Positions 23,837 through 34,981 of a stretch of DNA of 64,000 nt are shown here, piece after piece; position 1 is the first letter of the stretch, and the number at the start of each line of letters is the position of its first letter. A model generated the notes under the pieces. That model was not told the DNA's origin, ran no database searches, and saw nothing but the letters and a program-made list of their open reading frames with translations. Both the position numbers and the translations under genes were made by a program. Source of the stretch: Pholiota molesta (taxonomy: Eukaryota; Basidiomycota; Agaricomycetes; Agaricales; Strophariaceae); contig JACGCK010000003.1 in NCBI GenBank assembly GCA_014925825.1, positions 1 to 64,000 on the forward strand. Direction: 5' to 3'.

Positions 23837-24552
23837 CCATTTCAATATAATAACAGCTGCAATGCGATCAATCGTCATTTTCGAAACAAATCCTCCTATC
23901 ACTTACACATATAACCTGACATGAATACAAGGAACCCAGTTCAACATCGTCGCTTCTCATCACCAAGAAGCCCTCCTAGTGTGTTGATGGATAGATGGAG
24001 TGCTTCAACACCATATGAACTATGGTCGAGCTTAGGCTTCTCGCATGGCTGAGTAAAGGAGAATATACGCACGCAAGGGTGCGTAATCCATTGTAATTCA
24101 TTCTCGATGGATCATAGGATGCTTGATACAAGTTAACATGCCGCTGATAACATCCCAGTGGGGAGTTTTTTGGAGCTCCCTATACAAAAACGAAATCAGC
24201 GCGAGGCAGACACATCTCGATGATCTTTTCGAGCCCCAGCCATTCGTCTTGGAGATAGAATTCGCTTTTAACTGAATCGTGAACTCTACACACGGGATTG
24301 CATAGCTGCTGAAATACTGGCAACCACATGAAGGAAGCAGACAGTCTTCTAGTTTCTAAGCGCTACTATGTCTCCGGCAATCCTCTTTGGATTGGGAAAA
24401 TGACTTCTGAACGAGTGTGGACTAAATGATGAACTAATGGCCCTTAGGGAACGACTTCGAGTTCAATGGCGCACAAAAATTGAGGCGCCTAATATATTAC
24501 GCGATCGGCTGTGTTGGTCCCATCTGACCGTGTCTTAGCCAACTATTTCAAG
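23837..24552. other. Intergenic region before tRNA-Thr
   Basis: No gene supported on either strand. It contains the 3' flank of the LYR-motif gene and the 5' flank of the tRNA gene. Confidence 0.5.
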
Positions 24553-24636
24553 TCCCTCTTAGCTCAGTGGTAGAGCGCGTCACTAGTACACACCTTGTGT
24601 ATGACGAGGTCAGTCGTTCAAGTCGGCTAGCGGGAA
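24553..24636 (+). tRNA. tRNA-Thr (anticodon AGT) with 12-nt intron
   Basis: A cloverleaf can be folded by eye: acceptor 5' strand 24553-24559, D arm GCTC..GAGC, anticodon stem CGTCA/TGACG, loop CTAGTA + A with the 12-nt intron at 24589-24600 after position 37, and T arm AGTCG-TTCAAGT-CGGCT, which also gives the internal B box GTTCAAGTC. The intron is self-complementary (CACA..TGTG). One acceptor pair, position 5 with 68, is T-C and does not pair. A T5 run at 24641-24645 follows. Confidence 0.82.
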
Positions 24637-24640
24637 TATG

Positions 24641-24645
24641 TTTTT
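24641..24645 (+). terminator. RNA polymerase III T-run terminator
   Basis: Five consecutive T on the plus strand, five bases after the tRNA-Thr 3' end, the normal pol III stop signal. Confidence 0.6.
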
Positions 24646-24670
24646 GCACCTCGAGCAATGGCCACCATGG

Positions 24671-24678
24671 CTGTCAGC
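24671..24678. repeat. Left 8-bp target-site duplication (CTGTCAGC)
   Basis: Identical to 25595-25602 and directly flanking the terminal inverted repeats of the element at 24679-25594. An 8-bp duplication is characteristic of hAT transposons. Confidence 0.85.
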
Positions 24679-24702
24679 TAAGGCTCCAACCGTACACTAT
24701 AC
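24679..24702 (+). repeat. Left terminal inverted repeat of hAT-like element
   Basis: 24 bp, perfect inverted match to 25571-25594; starts TAAGGCTCC and ends CACTATAC. Confidence 0.88.
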
Positions 24703-25570
24703 ATTACTATATATATACGGTAAATACCATATATGTATACGTATATGTATACACACTTTGGGGATATCTGCCTATACTGTAGTTATACTGTATATGGTTT
24801 TTGTATATGGTTGGTATACAGTCTTCACAAAATATATCTCTGGGCCTGCTCTCTGAGTCCTGAGTCCTCCACCACTGCACTCACGGCTCACCAGCACTGC
24901 AAGCATCTCCAGTGCGCTCTTCTGAATCTTCTCTAGTGTGCTCGGGCTGCCAGCGCAGGTACAATGATGACTTCCTCCTCGGCCCCCACCCCCCGGGCCA
25001 TCCACCGCCTTGTCCTCAAGTGCATGCGGCATGCGCGCTGCAGCTGCAGGTGATGCGGAGACTCGGCGGAGACACTGTACCACTCAAAGTCATTCGCCTT
25101 CCGGCCTGTACCGTCGGGGACGGGCGCCGTGGGCACCGCAGGCGGTAAGCTGGATGCAAAGTACTGCGCATAGGTGGAGCTATTTGGCGCCGGCAGGCCT
25201 GCATGTGTGCATGGGTCTCGTAACAATTGTAACAACAGTAGACTCTCGTGGTCTATTTGACATTAACAAGCCTCTCAGGAGCTCTCGGGTGCAAACACTC
25301 CTGCAGTATGCATCAAAAATTCCAGTAAACGAGGCAATGGTCAAAAATGAAAATAAGTACTCGACAAATGACGTGCACACGTACATGAAAAGATTTTTCC
25401 ACAGTGGAAAAGATCCATACCGCAGGAGTGAAAAGCAAGCACAAGCTTTGAGTAATTCATGTTTAATTTATTCGATCTTACAACTGTATAGTAAAACCAT
25501 ATATCTGTATATATACAGTATGTATACGGTATACAACCATATCCGTATATATACGCCGTCGGCCGTATAC

Positions 25571-25594
25571 GTATAGTGTACGGTTGGAGCCTTA
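25571..25594 (-). repeat. Right terminal inverted repeat of hAT-like element
   Basis: Perfect reverse complement of 24679-24702. Confidence 0.88.
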
Positions 25595-25602
25595 CTGTCA
25601 GC
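25595..25602. repeat. Right 8-bp target-site duplication (CTGTCAGC)
   Basis: Same eight bases as 24671-24678. Confidence 0.85.
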
Positions 25603-26221
25603 AGTTCTTGAAGGTTGTTATTAACTTTCAAACAAGTAGACGTTTTGTAGTACTAGAAATTTGTACAATACATACGCTCACAATCTTGGGGAAAATCAAG
25701 GGAAAATAATACCCTTTTGGACAGATGTAGCAAGCACCCTGGTCCTGAGTCCAGCCAGACCTCAGGATAACAGAACACTTCCCACTTCTCTATCTCCTTT
25801 ATCTCCCTGGCCTATGTAGAGACAAGTTGACAACTTAGAGCAAAGTACCCCGAAAGAAAAATGGATTTTTCAATGCACTGCGCAACATTAAACTTACCAC
25901 AGTTGTTATGTACACAATCAATTTTCATTTCTCCTTGATTTCTCCTCTAAGTAAGCTTTGAAGTTTCGTCTAAGCCTAAAACAACTTGATACCAGGTGGC
26001 CACTGGCAGCTACGTACTAAGTACGTTACAGGTAGACTGTTGCATATTCAATTCAATAACATACATAGCATCTCAGAAAAATTTAGAATTCAATGCTAGA
26101 TAGAGTCTAGTTAATAATCAGTCCTCACTGTAAAGTAAACTGGTTGGAACTTGGCGGGGAAATTTTACTTGGGTAACCGAAAAAAGAAATTCGACAAAAA
26201 TATTGCATAAAAGTTGAACTA
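25603..26221. other. AT-rich intergenic region
   Basis: No gene seen. It includes the 3' flank of tRNA-Lys, with A-runs at about 26180-26184 and 26195-26199 that read as T-runs on the minus strand and would end pol III transcription. Confidence 0.5.
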
Positions 26222-26316
26222 GCCCACCGCGAGGGTCGAACTCGCAGCCTTCAGATGATCCAGTGGATCTAACCCGCCTAAGAGTCTGACGCTCTATCCG
26301 ATTGAGCTAGGCGGGC
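26222..26316 (-). tRNA. tRNA-Lys (anticodon CTT) with 22-nt intron
   Basis: Read on the minus strand: acceptor GCCCGCC/GGTGGGC (fully paired with one G-T), D arm GCTC..GAGC, anticodon stem TCAGA/TCTGA, loop CTCTTA + A with the 22-nt intron (26257-26278) after position 37, and T arm around GTTCGACCC (B box). Total 95 nt = 73 + 22. Confidence 0.9.
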
Positions 26317-27406
26317 TATGGTAGCAATGTCATGAATACCAATGTAGGGTGCCACCGTTGTTTGGGCGCTTATTTCCACACCATTTCTTGTAGGCAGAGG
26401 CCTGGTGTATGAAAACCCTGAGATTATATTTCAAAGAGGACGAGCGGATTTATTATTATTGATTTTGAAGAGACAATAAACGGCATTGGTGCCACAATGC
26501 GATGCGATTTAAATTACTTACTTCTTGGTGGATGAGAATCAGAGGGTGTTACTTAGCTTTGTGGTTCAAACCTCCTCGTTGCAAGATCGTTATGTCAATG
26601 GAAGGTTGACAACAGCTCTTGATGAGCCTTGGGCGAGCCCTCAACTCAGCTGTGTGGCCAATGCAATGATATCAACTCGATCATCTGTCGATGTTACGAT
26701 CGCTATGATGAATTGATGATGAACATGGCACGCTTGACGGACTCAGAAACCCGTCGAGCTGCGTTTAAGTACTAATATGCCTATCAGATATGCCAATGCA
26801 CAGAAAGATTAAGTACCGTTCCTGACCTTCGTCACGGTACGCCTTTCATTATCGCCCCTACAGGCTACACTCATAGCTGCGAAGATTTGATAGTATTACT
26901 CGTGTGCATAATTGGGCTATGTACTGAAAATAGTGGTCCAACAGATCACACGAGATCTGCTGCGCATTGTATGTACATAGTATAAGCTAGGTGATCTGAC
27001 CGGGAGCACTCAGAACTTAGAAGCATCAGATTGGTTTCACTGATGCAAGACAAGAAGCTTGTTTCTGTTCAACGATCAATCATCAGCGAAGGACTATAAA
27101 ATTACACTCGATTCCATCAAAGCCAATTGACATGCTGGAGTCATTAAAATTAGATTGCTACACAGGGTATCGTACCTATTTAACTATCAACAAGCGACAC
27201 AAAGTAAGGAAACAACGTTAGAGTGAATGCTGTGGGTTGTGATAGTAGTACGAGGGGAGAAGGTATAGATGGTAAAAACAGTGGGTGGATGGGAACGGTC
27301 TCGTGAGAATGATCATGAAGCAAGCAGGAGAAAAGATGATATGGATGCGTACAGATACTAGCAACAATGAGTAGAGAAAATGGTTAAAAGTAGTGAAATA
27401 TCGTCC
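26317..27406. other. Gene-poor intergenic region
   Basis: AT-rich, with only short open frames and no recognisable motif. It contains the 5' flank of tRNA-Lys and the 3' flank of BCK1. Confidence 0.5.
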
Positions 27407-30400
27407 TTATGTAAATCCAGTGAATATCCACCCAGGTGGAAGTGTGAGATAGGGATGTTTTCGAAGTTCAGCTGCACTAGGCCGCTCTTCAGGGTTTCTG
27501 ATGAGATACAGTCAGAAAGGTGTCCACAATAAAGGATAACCAAAGACGTACATGGCGAAGCACTTTCGCCGGAAATTATCTGCCTCTTCGCTCAAAACAA
27601 TATCTTCTGGCACGGGTGGTGGTTGCTTGGATTGATAGAGCTGCGATGCAAGAAGATGAGAAACAAAAGCGGACCACATAAAATAGTTACCGTACCTTGA
27701 ACATGACCGCAACCATTTCTTCGCCCATCCAAGGCCTCATTCCCGCCCACATCTCCAAGACAACACAGCCAACACTCCAAATATCGACCTTGAAATTGTA
27801 GCCCTTCTTCTGCGCGTTGACGACCTCAGGGGCCATCCAGAATACAGTCCCTTGCATAGCTGTGAACGCGCCTCCATGCAAATCCTCCGTTCTTTTCGAA
27901 ATCCCGAAATCTGAGATCTTGCATATTCCCGACATTTCGACAAGAATGTTGTCCGCTTTCATATCCTAGAGTTCATGTGAGCAGAGCTGATAGTAATGAT
28001 GATAGAATTGACGTACTCGATGGAGGATGCCTTTGGAATGGAGGTACTCCAGCCCACTCAGGATCTGAGCCGTGAACGACCTCGTAACGTTGTCGGCGAA
28101 CTTCCCATGCTTATGTAGACAACTTCCGACGGATCCACCTGGAACGTATTCGAGGAAACTAGCGAAAGAAATATTATGAAAAGTCAAATGGTACAAGAAT
28201 CAAAATCACTTACATGCTTAAATTTGCAGGAGTCTCTTCAAATCCAAGATATTGCACGATGTTAGGATGGTCAAGGTCCCTCAAGGTCTCGCTCTCCATT
28301 TTCAAGGCCTGCACGACCGTGTGTTGCCGTGAGTCGTTCTTATCGCTCGCTGTCTGTGGAAGCTCAACCTGCTTGACTGCGATCATCTCGCCCGTGGTCG
28401 CGTTCAAGGCCAAATATACACGACCGTATGTTCCTTTCCCAATTAGCTCACCCCGCACCCACTTGAACGTAGCTGCAAAAATACCGTTAGTATCTTGGAT
28501 TATAACAACCAGAATCAAATGGCGAGTGACGTACTGGGTCCTCCAGACGGTGATTCCGGTAAGGATATCGTCGAGTTGTTGCGGCCTTGCAGAGTGGTGA
28601 CTTCCTCTAATCTGCTCCCCCAGAGCTTGGTGCTTCGCTTTCGCATCATGTTGTCCTTCTGCGAGATCATATCCGCCGCCTTGGACGTCCGGTCGATCTT
28701 CTTTCTGTGCTCCTGGGCTACGATACGGATGGACTTCTTCGCCCTGATTCTTGCCTTGTCCTCATTGACTGGAACAGGAGGCGGCAGGGCCGCGGTAGGC
28801 TCAGCATTCGTCGGTGAAGTGTCACCAGAGGTGGCCTCGATAACAGGTCTGTCAAGGTCATGTTTCGGGAAGAACTTCTCCAGCTCTTCGTAGATATTTT
28901 CGGGCGGAGGACGCGGGGCCCAGTTATCGCTATCAGGGTCGATGAATGTGCTTTCCGGGCGTAACTGCGGCGCTCGCAGCAGATTAGGGTTGGCCGCGAC
29001 CGGCGCGCGGTAGCTAGAGGGTGGCGCATCTCTCGGCGGCGGCTCCTGCCGCGCGTCTCTCTCCATCGTGCTCATGTCTCCGCTGCGAGAACTGGTGGGG
29101 TTTTCGATCTGGACCTTCAAGGGCGGCCGGGCCGCGTTCCTCGCAGGTTCAGGGGGAACAATCCATGTCCCGTCACCTTCGTCTGAATCGTCGTCATCGT
29201 CATCAGGTCCATACGCGTCCGAAGAAGCCAAGCTCGCTAAAGGAGGTGGTGGGGAAAGCTGTCGCATCGGCCGCGGCTGCTGCGTTTGCGGGGCGATGAA
29301 CGTCCCATTTGCAGATGTTTTGAAGATGCTGGCCAAATACTTCTGTCCGTCTTGCTTGAGTGTCATATCCGAGCCAGACGTGCCAACGACATCCGTGGCG
29401 CTGCTGGGTGATGACGGCGGAGAGGGCTCGTTATACCGGCGCTCGTCCTGCAGACTCTGAGGAGTAAGCGGAGGAGTGTTCGAGGTCTCGGGACCACTGG
29501 TGGGTTCTGACGAACGGTCTGAATGATTACTGTTGTGATTCGGCCTAGGTCGAGGGCCAGGTACTACTGATCCTGGTGAATGATAATTCCTATTAGGAGA
29601 TATCGTGCGAGGCGAACGGTTGTACTCTCCCAAATCCAAGTTCGACCCATAGACGGTGGGCGATTGCAGTCGTGACGATGGATATCCGCGCGTTGGGGAA
29701 ATACTGTCACCCGTTGCCGACAGTGGCCGTGGATATGGGTCACGGACCGGAGATATCAGAGTAGATCCATAGCCTCCTCGACTTCCGTATTGGCTCGACG
29801 AGCTTTGCATGGCGTCGGAAGATGCCCCGTGAGGCGAACCTTGGACAGGAAGAGGTCGAACGAATCTAGGAGAGGTGTCGTATGACTTCGGCATCCCAGG
29901 CATGCCACTAATAGCTAGAGAACTGTTCGGAGAATAGGTGTCGCGCATATTGGAGCCCGGCCGCGAGACAGTTATGGGAAGTTGAGGAGTGGGTGGTATT
30001 TGATTACGGCGAGTTGATGACGGGCTTGTCAACCTGAGGTTATCCATACTCTTGGTCAGAGTCTTCGCAAGCCTGCTGGTCCCTTGCCAGCTCGAAGATG
30101 AAGATGAAGGCGGTTTGCGCCCACCCTCTTCTGCCTTCCAGCCAGCCAAGATGTTGCTATTGATGGGTAGATTGGCGGCACGGCTCCTGGCTGCCGATGG
30201 TACCGCAGGCTGAGGCCGGCCCAGAGGATTCTGAGTGATGTGTGAACGTACTGTATATGGAGAACTGGGTAGTTGGCCATAAGAGTTTTGACCAGTCCGT
30301 CGGTTTCGTGAAAGAGTTGGAGAGACGCGTTCCAGTTCATCTGCAGGACGCGCATTTCCGGGCATGATAATCTCCTGAGTAGGATCTTCGTCGTCATATG

Positions 30401-32047
30401 TCCTTCTTGGATGTACCGTCCGCAAGGTATCCCGAGAGGGTTGCGACCTGAGCTGTTGTAAGGACGGATGGTTATGGCTTCGTAACTGTCGGGTAGTGTG
30501 CTCGAAGTACTGTTCACTGGCAGTCCTTGAAGCCAGGTCTCGATCAGCAGCCGCATCGGAACCTGACCGCGCGTGCATACGTCGATCAAGTAGAACTGTC
30601 AAGCCGGAAGGTGATTCGTCATATGAAGGAAAGTTGGGTCGATTTGGTGATAGTGGAGGAGCCGCCATTGGAATAGGTGGTAGTGCATGTGCATCTTTCC
30701 GTGGGTTCATCACCCGGTCGGATGTCGCTGGGGGCGAAATAGGTTGCTCAGGGGAATTCGACCGAGCTTGAGTAGCTAGGCTTGGACGCCGAGGGGAATT
30801 CGGAGGGAGTGGTGCTTGTTTTGGTGGAGATGAAGGTAATTGGCTCGGAGGGGTCTTGTTGACTGTGCAGTTGCCTCGCGATCAGGGTAATCAAGATCTG
30901 CCTCGTAGCCATTCAGCATTTCCGGAGTAGCTTTCTCGCTTGCAGATGAGAAGCTCCCATTCCTTGATCTGCTTGTGTGGCGAGGTTTAGTTCGGAGAGG
31001 CTTGACAACCTGAGAATAGTTGTTCGGGATTGTGTTGTATTCCATAGGTTGTGAAGGAGGTGGTGGCTCATGAACAGGTGCAAAGGGGTGGGTTACAAGA
31101 AATTTGAGAGTACCCTTTGCATCGCCTTGATCGCGACATAGAGCCAGTAGATGATCGTCCGTCAACGCATCTCCAATAGCATATGCACCAATTTCCGTCT
31201 GATAAATCAAATAAGGGTTTGCATCCTCGTCGTTGTAAATATGTAACTATCCAATTCTGTCAGAAATGGAGGTGCATGGTAGAGTGAAGATAAACGAACC
31301 TTGCTGAGAATGAGCTCCCTTATTTGCGCCGCAGTCCTCATTCCCGTGAGGTCGACTGTGACATACCTCTCAGAATCTGCAGTGACGAAGATGACCCGGT
31401 CAGCAGCAGATGGAGGTCCGCCATACGGATCCGAGGTTGGAGACTGGGGAAGCAGAGGGAAAGATCATGAGATTCCATGATAAGCTGAACTTAACAAAGA
31501 AGACAGAAAAGCATACCGTGCGAGGTCTCCGCGGGCCATCTAACTTGTTTATGGGACGACCACCAGATGGTTTGGTATACAGGTAGCCTTTTGAAGGCCT
31601 GCGGGGAGCAGAAGCCGGTGGAAACTGGGGGTCATAGTGTGTGCGATCGGTGTAAAGACTGGCTTCTGAGCTTTGGACCGCAATCGAGGGGCTTTCGAGC
31701 TCAACCGAGCCTGACGGCGCATGCAAGTTTGGGGTAGTGGGAGGAGGAGTAGATGGAGAGTTTGTGCTGACTGGCGACGAGGGCGGTTGGTGCGGTTGGT
31801 ATTGGCTGCTCGGTACAGCTTGGCCTGTTGGAGGCTGGGCAGGCTGTGGTGAAGTGCTCTGCTTGTACTGCATGCTAGATGATGAGCTGCCGTTGGAATG
31901 GGTGGGATTGCGAGGACCAGCATTGGTCATGCGTGCAGTGCCATTCGGACGATTGGAGTGCTCTTTGCGGTCGTCGTCGGACTCGGACGGATTGACAACG
32001 ACGAGGACCTTTCTCTTTGGCTTGCCGGCTCTGGAGTCCTCTGACAT
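27407..32047 (-). CDS. BCK1: MAP kinase kinase kinase, Bck1 type (cell-wall integrity)
   Basis: A Ser/Thr kinase at the top of the cell-wall integrity MAPK cascade. N-terminal exons are Ser/Pro-rich, then a ubiquitin/RA-like domain: RVIFVTADSERYVTVDLTGM, AAQIRELILSKLHIYNDED, LIYQTEIGAYAIGDALTDDH. A ~700-residue disordered region follows. The C-terminal kinase domain is complete: FKWVRGELIGKGTYGRVYLA (Gly loop), IAVKQVEL (Lys), FLEYVPGGSVGSCL, LHRDMKADNILVE (catalytic loop), DFGISK, GTVFWMAPEVV, DIWSVGCVVLEM and the end INPEERPSAAELRKHPYL. The kinase part spans seven or so exons from about 28480 to 27407. The first in-frame ATG is complementary to 32045-32047; an acceptor near 32143 would add an upstream exon. 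A lost base near 30855-30862 shifts the linker into TPPSQLPSSPPKQ. It lies just downstream of GID8 on the same strand. Confidence 0.9.
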
Positions 32048-32266
32048 GGGGGATGGGGGCGGTGGAGAGGTCGGGAGCGAGGACAGCGGCGTCGTCGAGA
32101 GGTTGAGACCCAGCAGCGACCCAGGCAGAATGCATCCGTGCTGACTAACCACAGGCACAGATTGAACACACGTTGATCAGATGAATATTATTTTTATTAT
32201 TGTACAACAATCATTAATTATCCACGTTCTACAAAACTGCCATCCAGTACATTAAGCTGCATCCAG

Positions 32267-33354
32267 TCAGCCTTGCACTGCACCACGGGTCATTTCGCTT
32301 ACCTTGGGAAACCCCGTTTTCTCCTCCAGCATGCTCTCGCCCCAGCACAGCAGCTTCAACAGCCCCACCAGCTTCACCTCTTTGCCCTGGCTTAGACTTT
32401 CCAGGATCGCCGCGTTCACCTCGCCGGCGGTCTTCATCCGCTGCGCCGGTGACAGCAGCTCGGCAATAGCAGACGGCGCATTCGGCGCAGACTCAAAGGC
32501 AAGCAATGCCATTGTGCGTTCAAGTTCCGACAGAAACTCGGGGGACTCCTCCCCTCGCGGGGCCAGTTCCTCCTGCGCAAACTGCAGTGCCTCTGGTATC
32601 CGTCCCTGACGTATGAATTCGATAAGCTTCTGCTGTTGTAATTTGAAGTACAAGGCAGGGTTCGTGTCAAGAATCTAGCGCCGATCAACAACGTCAGTTG
32701 CATGCTCCAACTACGAAAGAAGGAAACGGCGAGACAGATCATATTGAAGACTGAAGTTTTGGTTTATCGTGTATCATCACCAGCCCGAAGGCCTAAGAGT
32801 GGTGCATGAAACGTTTTAATCCTGCACGTCTCGCCGCACCTGGTTGGAATAAAGATACTCACCTCAGGGTTCAAATCGTTCACGCGAGTGATTGCATCTT
32901 CAACGTCCCCTCGTTGGAGGGCTTCGCGAATGTCCATTCGGCTTTCAATACTCTCAAAGTCAACCGGAGGCTCATGATCAAGGTTTGCCTCCTGGCTGAA
33001 CTCCTCGGCTGCCGACTTGTACCCTTCAATCACAAGGTAGTCCATGATGAGCCGGTTAAGATCCCTAAAAGTATAAAGGACTGTGTCAGCACAATGTCGT
33101 CAATCACAACATAGAAAGGGACACGGTTCAGATAATACATGCAATAAGTTGTCTCCACACGAAAATTTTCAGAGAGATTCCCAATTGTTTTATCATCCTT
33201 GTAAACAACAAAAACAAGTACTCACGTTTTCGTAACTTGAACATCGTGAAGCCGCTTTTCCCATTCCTCCTTGCGAATAAAAGGTTTCGGAGGCTTCAAT
33301 CAGAAGGAAAATTAGCACAACGAACAGAGCAGGACCATAAGTTGCACTGACCAT
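32267..33354 (-). CDS. GID8: GID8/TWA1, LisH-CTLH-CRA subunit of the GID/CTLH E3 ligase
   Basis: A scaffold subunit of the GID/CTLH ubiquitin ligase that removes gluconeogenic enzymes. Exons read PPKPFIRKEEWEKRLHDVQ, DLNRLIMDYLVIEGYKSAAE (LisH), IREALQRGDVEDAITRVNDL (CTLH start; exon end 32864), then 32267-32674 with ILDTNPALYFKLQQQKLIEF, QFAQEELAPRGEESPEFL, ERTMALLAFES (CRA) and the end FPKVSEMTRGAVQG. Length and order match GID8 (about 230 residues). The start is notable: the ATG at 33352-33354 is followed directly by a donor (GTCAGT), and the next exon begins CCTCCGAAACC in frame, so the initiator Met would be alone in exon 1. No frame breaks. Confidence 0.93.
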
Positions 33355-33826
33355 TGGGCAAACTGAAGAAGCGCGATTTCAATTTATGGATGAGCAGTTT
33401 TCGCTTTAGGGGAGGTTTTAAGTACACAAAGCGATCACGTGGAATATTCACTTCACGCGATCCCCACTGCCACTGCCACTTCAGAGCGCCCAGGAGCGTC
33501 CCTCGTCCTCGACCATCATATCTGCAACGATAACTATCGAACTCCTCCTGAAAATTGGAACTCCAGTGCTAACTCACTTGTTATCTTCTCTAGTCAGCTG
33601 AATTATCTGCCGAAGCTAGGAGCAAAGGCGGCGCACACGACGCCCTATTTACAATTCATGAAGTGCCACCCTGTGCCACCCTCTCGGCTCAAAATAACCC
33701 ACCCAAGCCTAATGAGCTTCCAATGGACTGTTCCAAGCACAAAACATGTTTCCATTTTATCTAACCCAAATTGCGCGCTCAATACAGCGCTCATAAACAT
33801 TACATTCTCGGGAGTCGGCCGCAACT
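33355..33826. other. Intergenic region
   Basis: No gene supported. It lies between the macro-domain gene's 3' end and the GID8 start, both on the minus strand; a 133-codon plus frame at 33439-33840 has no motif. Confidence 0.5.
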
Positions 33827-34659
33827 CTAGCAGCAAGTAAGGCCGATTTCCTCGTTGCGCGCTCCCACACTCTCCCAGCGTGGCCTCTCCGGGACACCCT
33901 CAAAAAAGTGCTGCACGGCTAAGATCATCTGCCGTGCACAACGCCTCGCAGGGACCGCACCTGTTCCCGTCCCCAGCCCCGTCATCAGGACCGTCTTGAT
34001 CCGTTTATCGCTCGCGCCCGCGCCCGCTGCCGCTCCAGCTCCATGACGCTCGTTCCACAGCGCCACCTCGTTTAGGAGGGACCACATGGCATCGTAGACC
34101 AGGTCTCTGTTCCAGCTGACGTCCTCCGGAGTGCGCATAGTGGGTACGATAGCAAGCGCGTGCGTGCCGTAAGGATTCCCGGTTGGACCTGAGGCGTCCT
34201 CTGGAAGAGGCACGATAAAGCAGGAGCCTGGCGGGAGATACCCTTTTGATCTATTCCGGATGAGAGCCTGGCAGTGATTAGTTAGCGTGCATTCGTCCCC
34301 GGATTTTCCTTTAAAGACCCGCGAGAGCTCCAGATCGAACCTATCAACGGAACCTCAGTTGCTCGATCGATGCATAGAATTTAACAATCTGAAATATATG
34401 GTTAGACTCACCCTCCGTCCATGATACCGTAAGTGTTTGCTGGGGAGACAATACAGTCGCATTGCAGTTTCGACGGCTCAATTTCACCCAATCTCCCCTG
34501 AAAAACCGAAATGCTAATACCCTTTGAGCTTTTCCAGTCTTCCGACATGTACTCGTCTAGGGCGAGTTTCCATTCTTCGAATAAATTTGGCTTCGTTTCG
34601 CCCTCTTTTCGACGTGGTGCGATAAGCAATAGTTCGAATGCTGGCTTCACCATCGACAT
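33827..34659 (-). CDS. Macro-domain protein (YMR087W-like)
   Basis: A compact macro-domain protein, predicted to bind ADP-ribose or process ADP-ribose phosphates. Two exons, 34412-34659 and 33827-34340. The N-terminal part reads MSMVKPAFELLLIAPRRKEG, then SISVFQGRLGEIEP and the key ligand loop CDCIVSPANTYGIMDGGFDLE, equivalent to the SPGNS-FGxLDGGFD loop of the yeast YMR087W family. Later come the glycine-rich phosphate loop VLMTGLGTGTGAVPARRCARQM and the LPPGSCFIVPLP strand. The Ala/Gly-rich insert AGAAAGAGAS lies between them. The frame is clean. Substrate and biological role are not known from the sequence. Confidence 0.85.
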
Positions 34660-34981
34660 GTGGCCTAAAAAATGAGCAACTGATTGCGGAGTATATGGTC
34701 GTGATATAAAGTTTGCGCCGATATCGGTCCTAGTTATAGATGATAGTAGAACAGCATATAATTCTATATATACAGTAAAGAATCATATAAGTACTAGAAT
34801 CCAGAGTACTTATATGGATTTTGGACGGCTTGGTCTCATCTACTAACCATGCAAGGCCAGTGTTGGTGGTATATATAATACAGATGATATCGAGCCTAGG
34901 TCCTCTACGAGATGTCAGTATGTACATGATAAGCAAACAGCGTATGAAAGACATAGGTCGGAAAGCGCGCAAGGTTAGTTA
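34660..34981. other. Intergenic region with a 12-bp perfect hairpin
   Basis: No gene. AT-rich; contains the inverted repeat listed at 34784-34816. Confidence 0.5.
34784..34816. repeat. Perfect 12-bp inverted repeat (hairpin) with 9-nt loop
   Basis: CATATAAGTACT at 34784-34795 and its exact complement at 34805-34816. It lies between the 3' end of the flavin monooxygenase and the start of the macro-domain gene, so it could be a 3'-end hairpin of the former, a dyad operator of the latter, or chance in AT-rich DNA. Confidence 0.6.

Larger units (their letters stand above)
24679..25594. mobile_element. Non-autonomous hAT-like DNA transposon, 916 bp
   Basis: The ends are perfect 24-bp inverted repeats (24679-24702 and 25571-25594, beginning TAAGGCTCCAACCG) bordered by identical 8-bp direct repeats CTGTCAGC. 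Inside each end are AT-rich subterminal blocks with repeated TATATACGG/GTATAC words that are themselves roughly palindromic, as hAT transposase-binding regions often are. The centre (about 24840-25200) is more GC-rich and Cys/Pro-codon-rich, and on the minus strand there are open frames of ~100 codons, but I see no transposase catalytic domain or dimerisation motif. I therefore call it non-autonomous. Perfect repeats and duplications suggest a recent insertion. Confidence 0.85.

Noticed and set aside
25010..25576. 188-codon plus-strand frame inside the hAT-like element
   Set aside because: No transposase domain, starts outside any promoter context and crosses the AT-rich subterminal repeat; treated as a chance frame.
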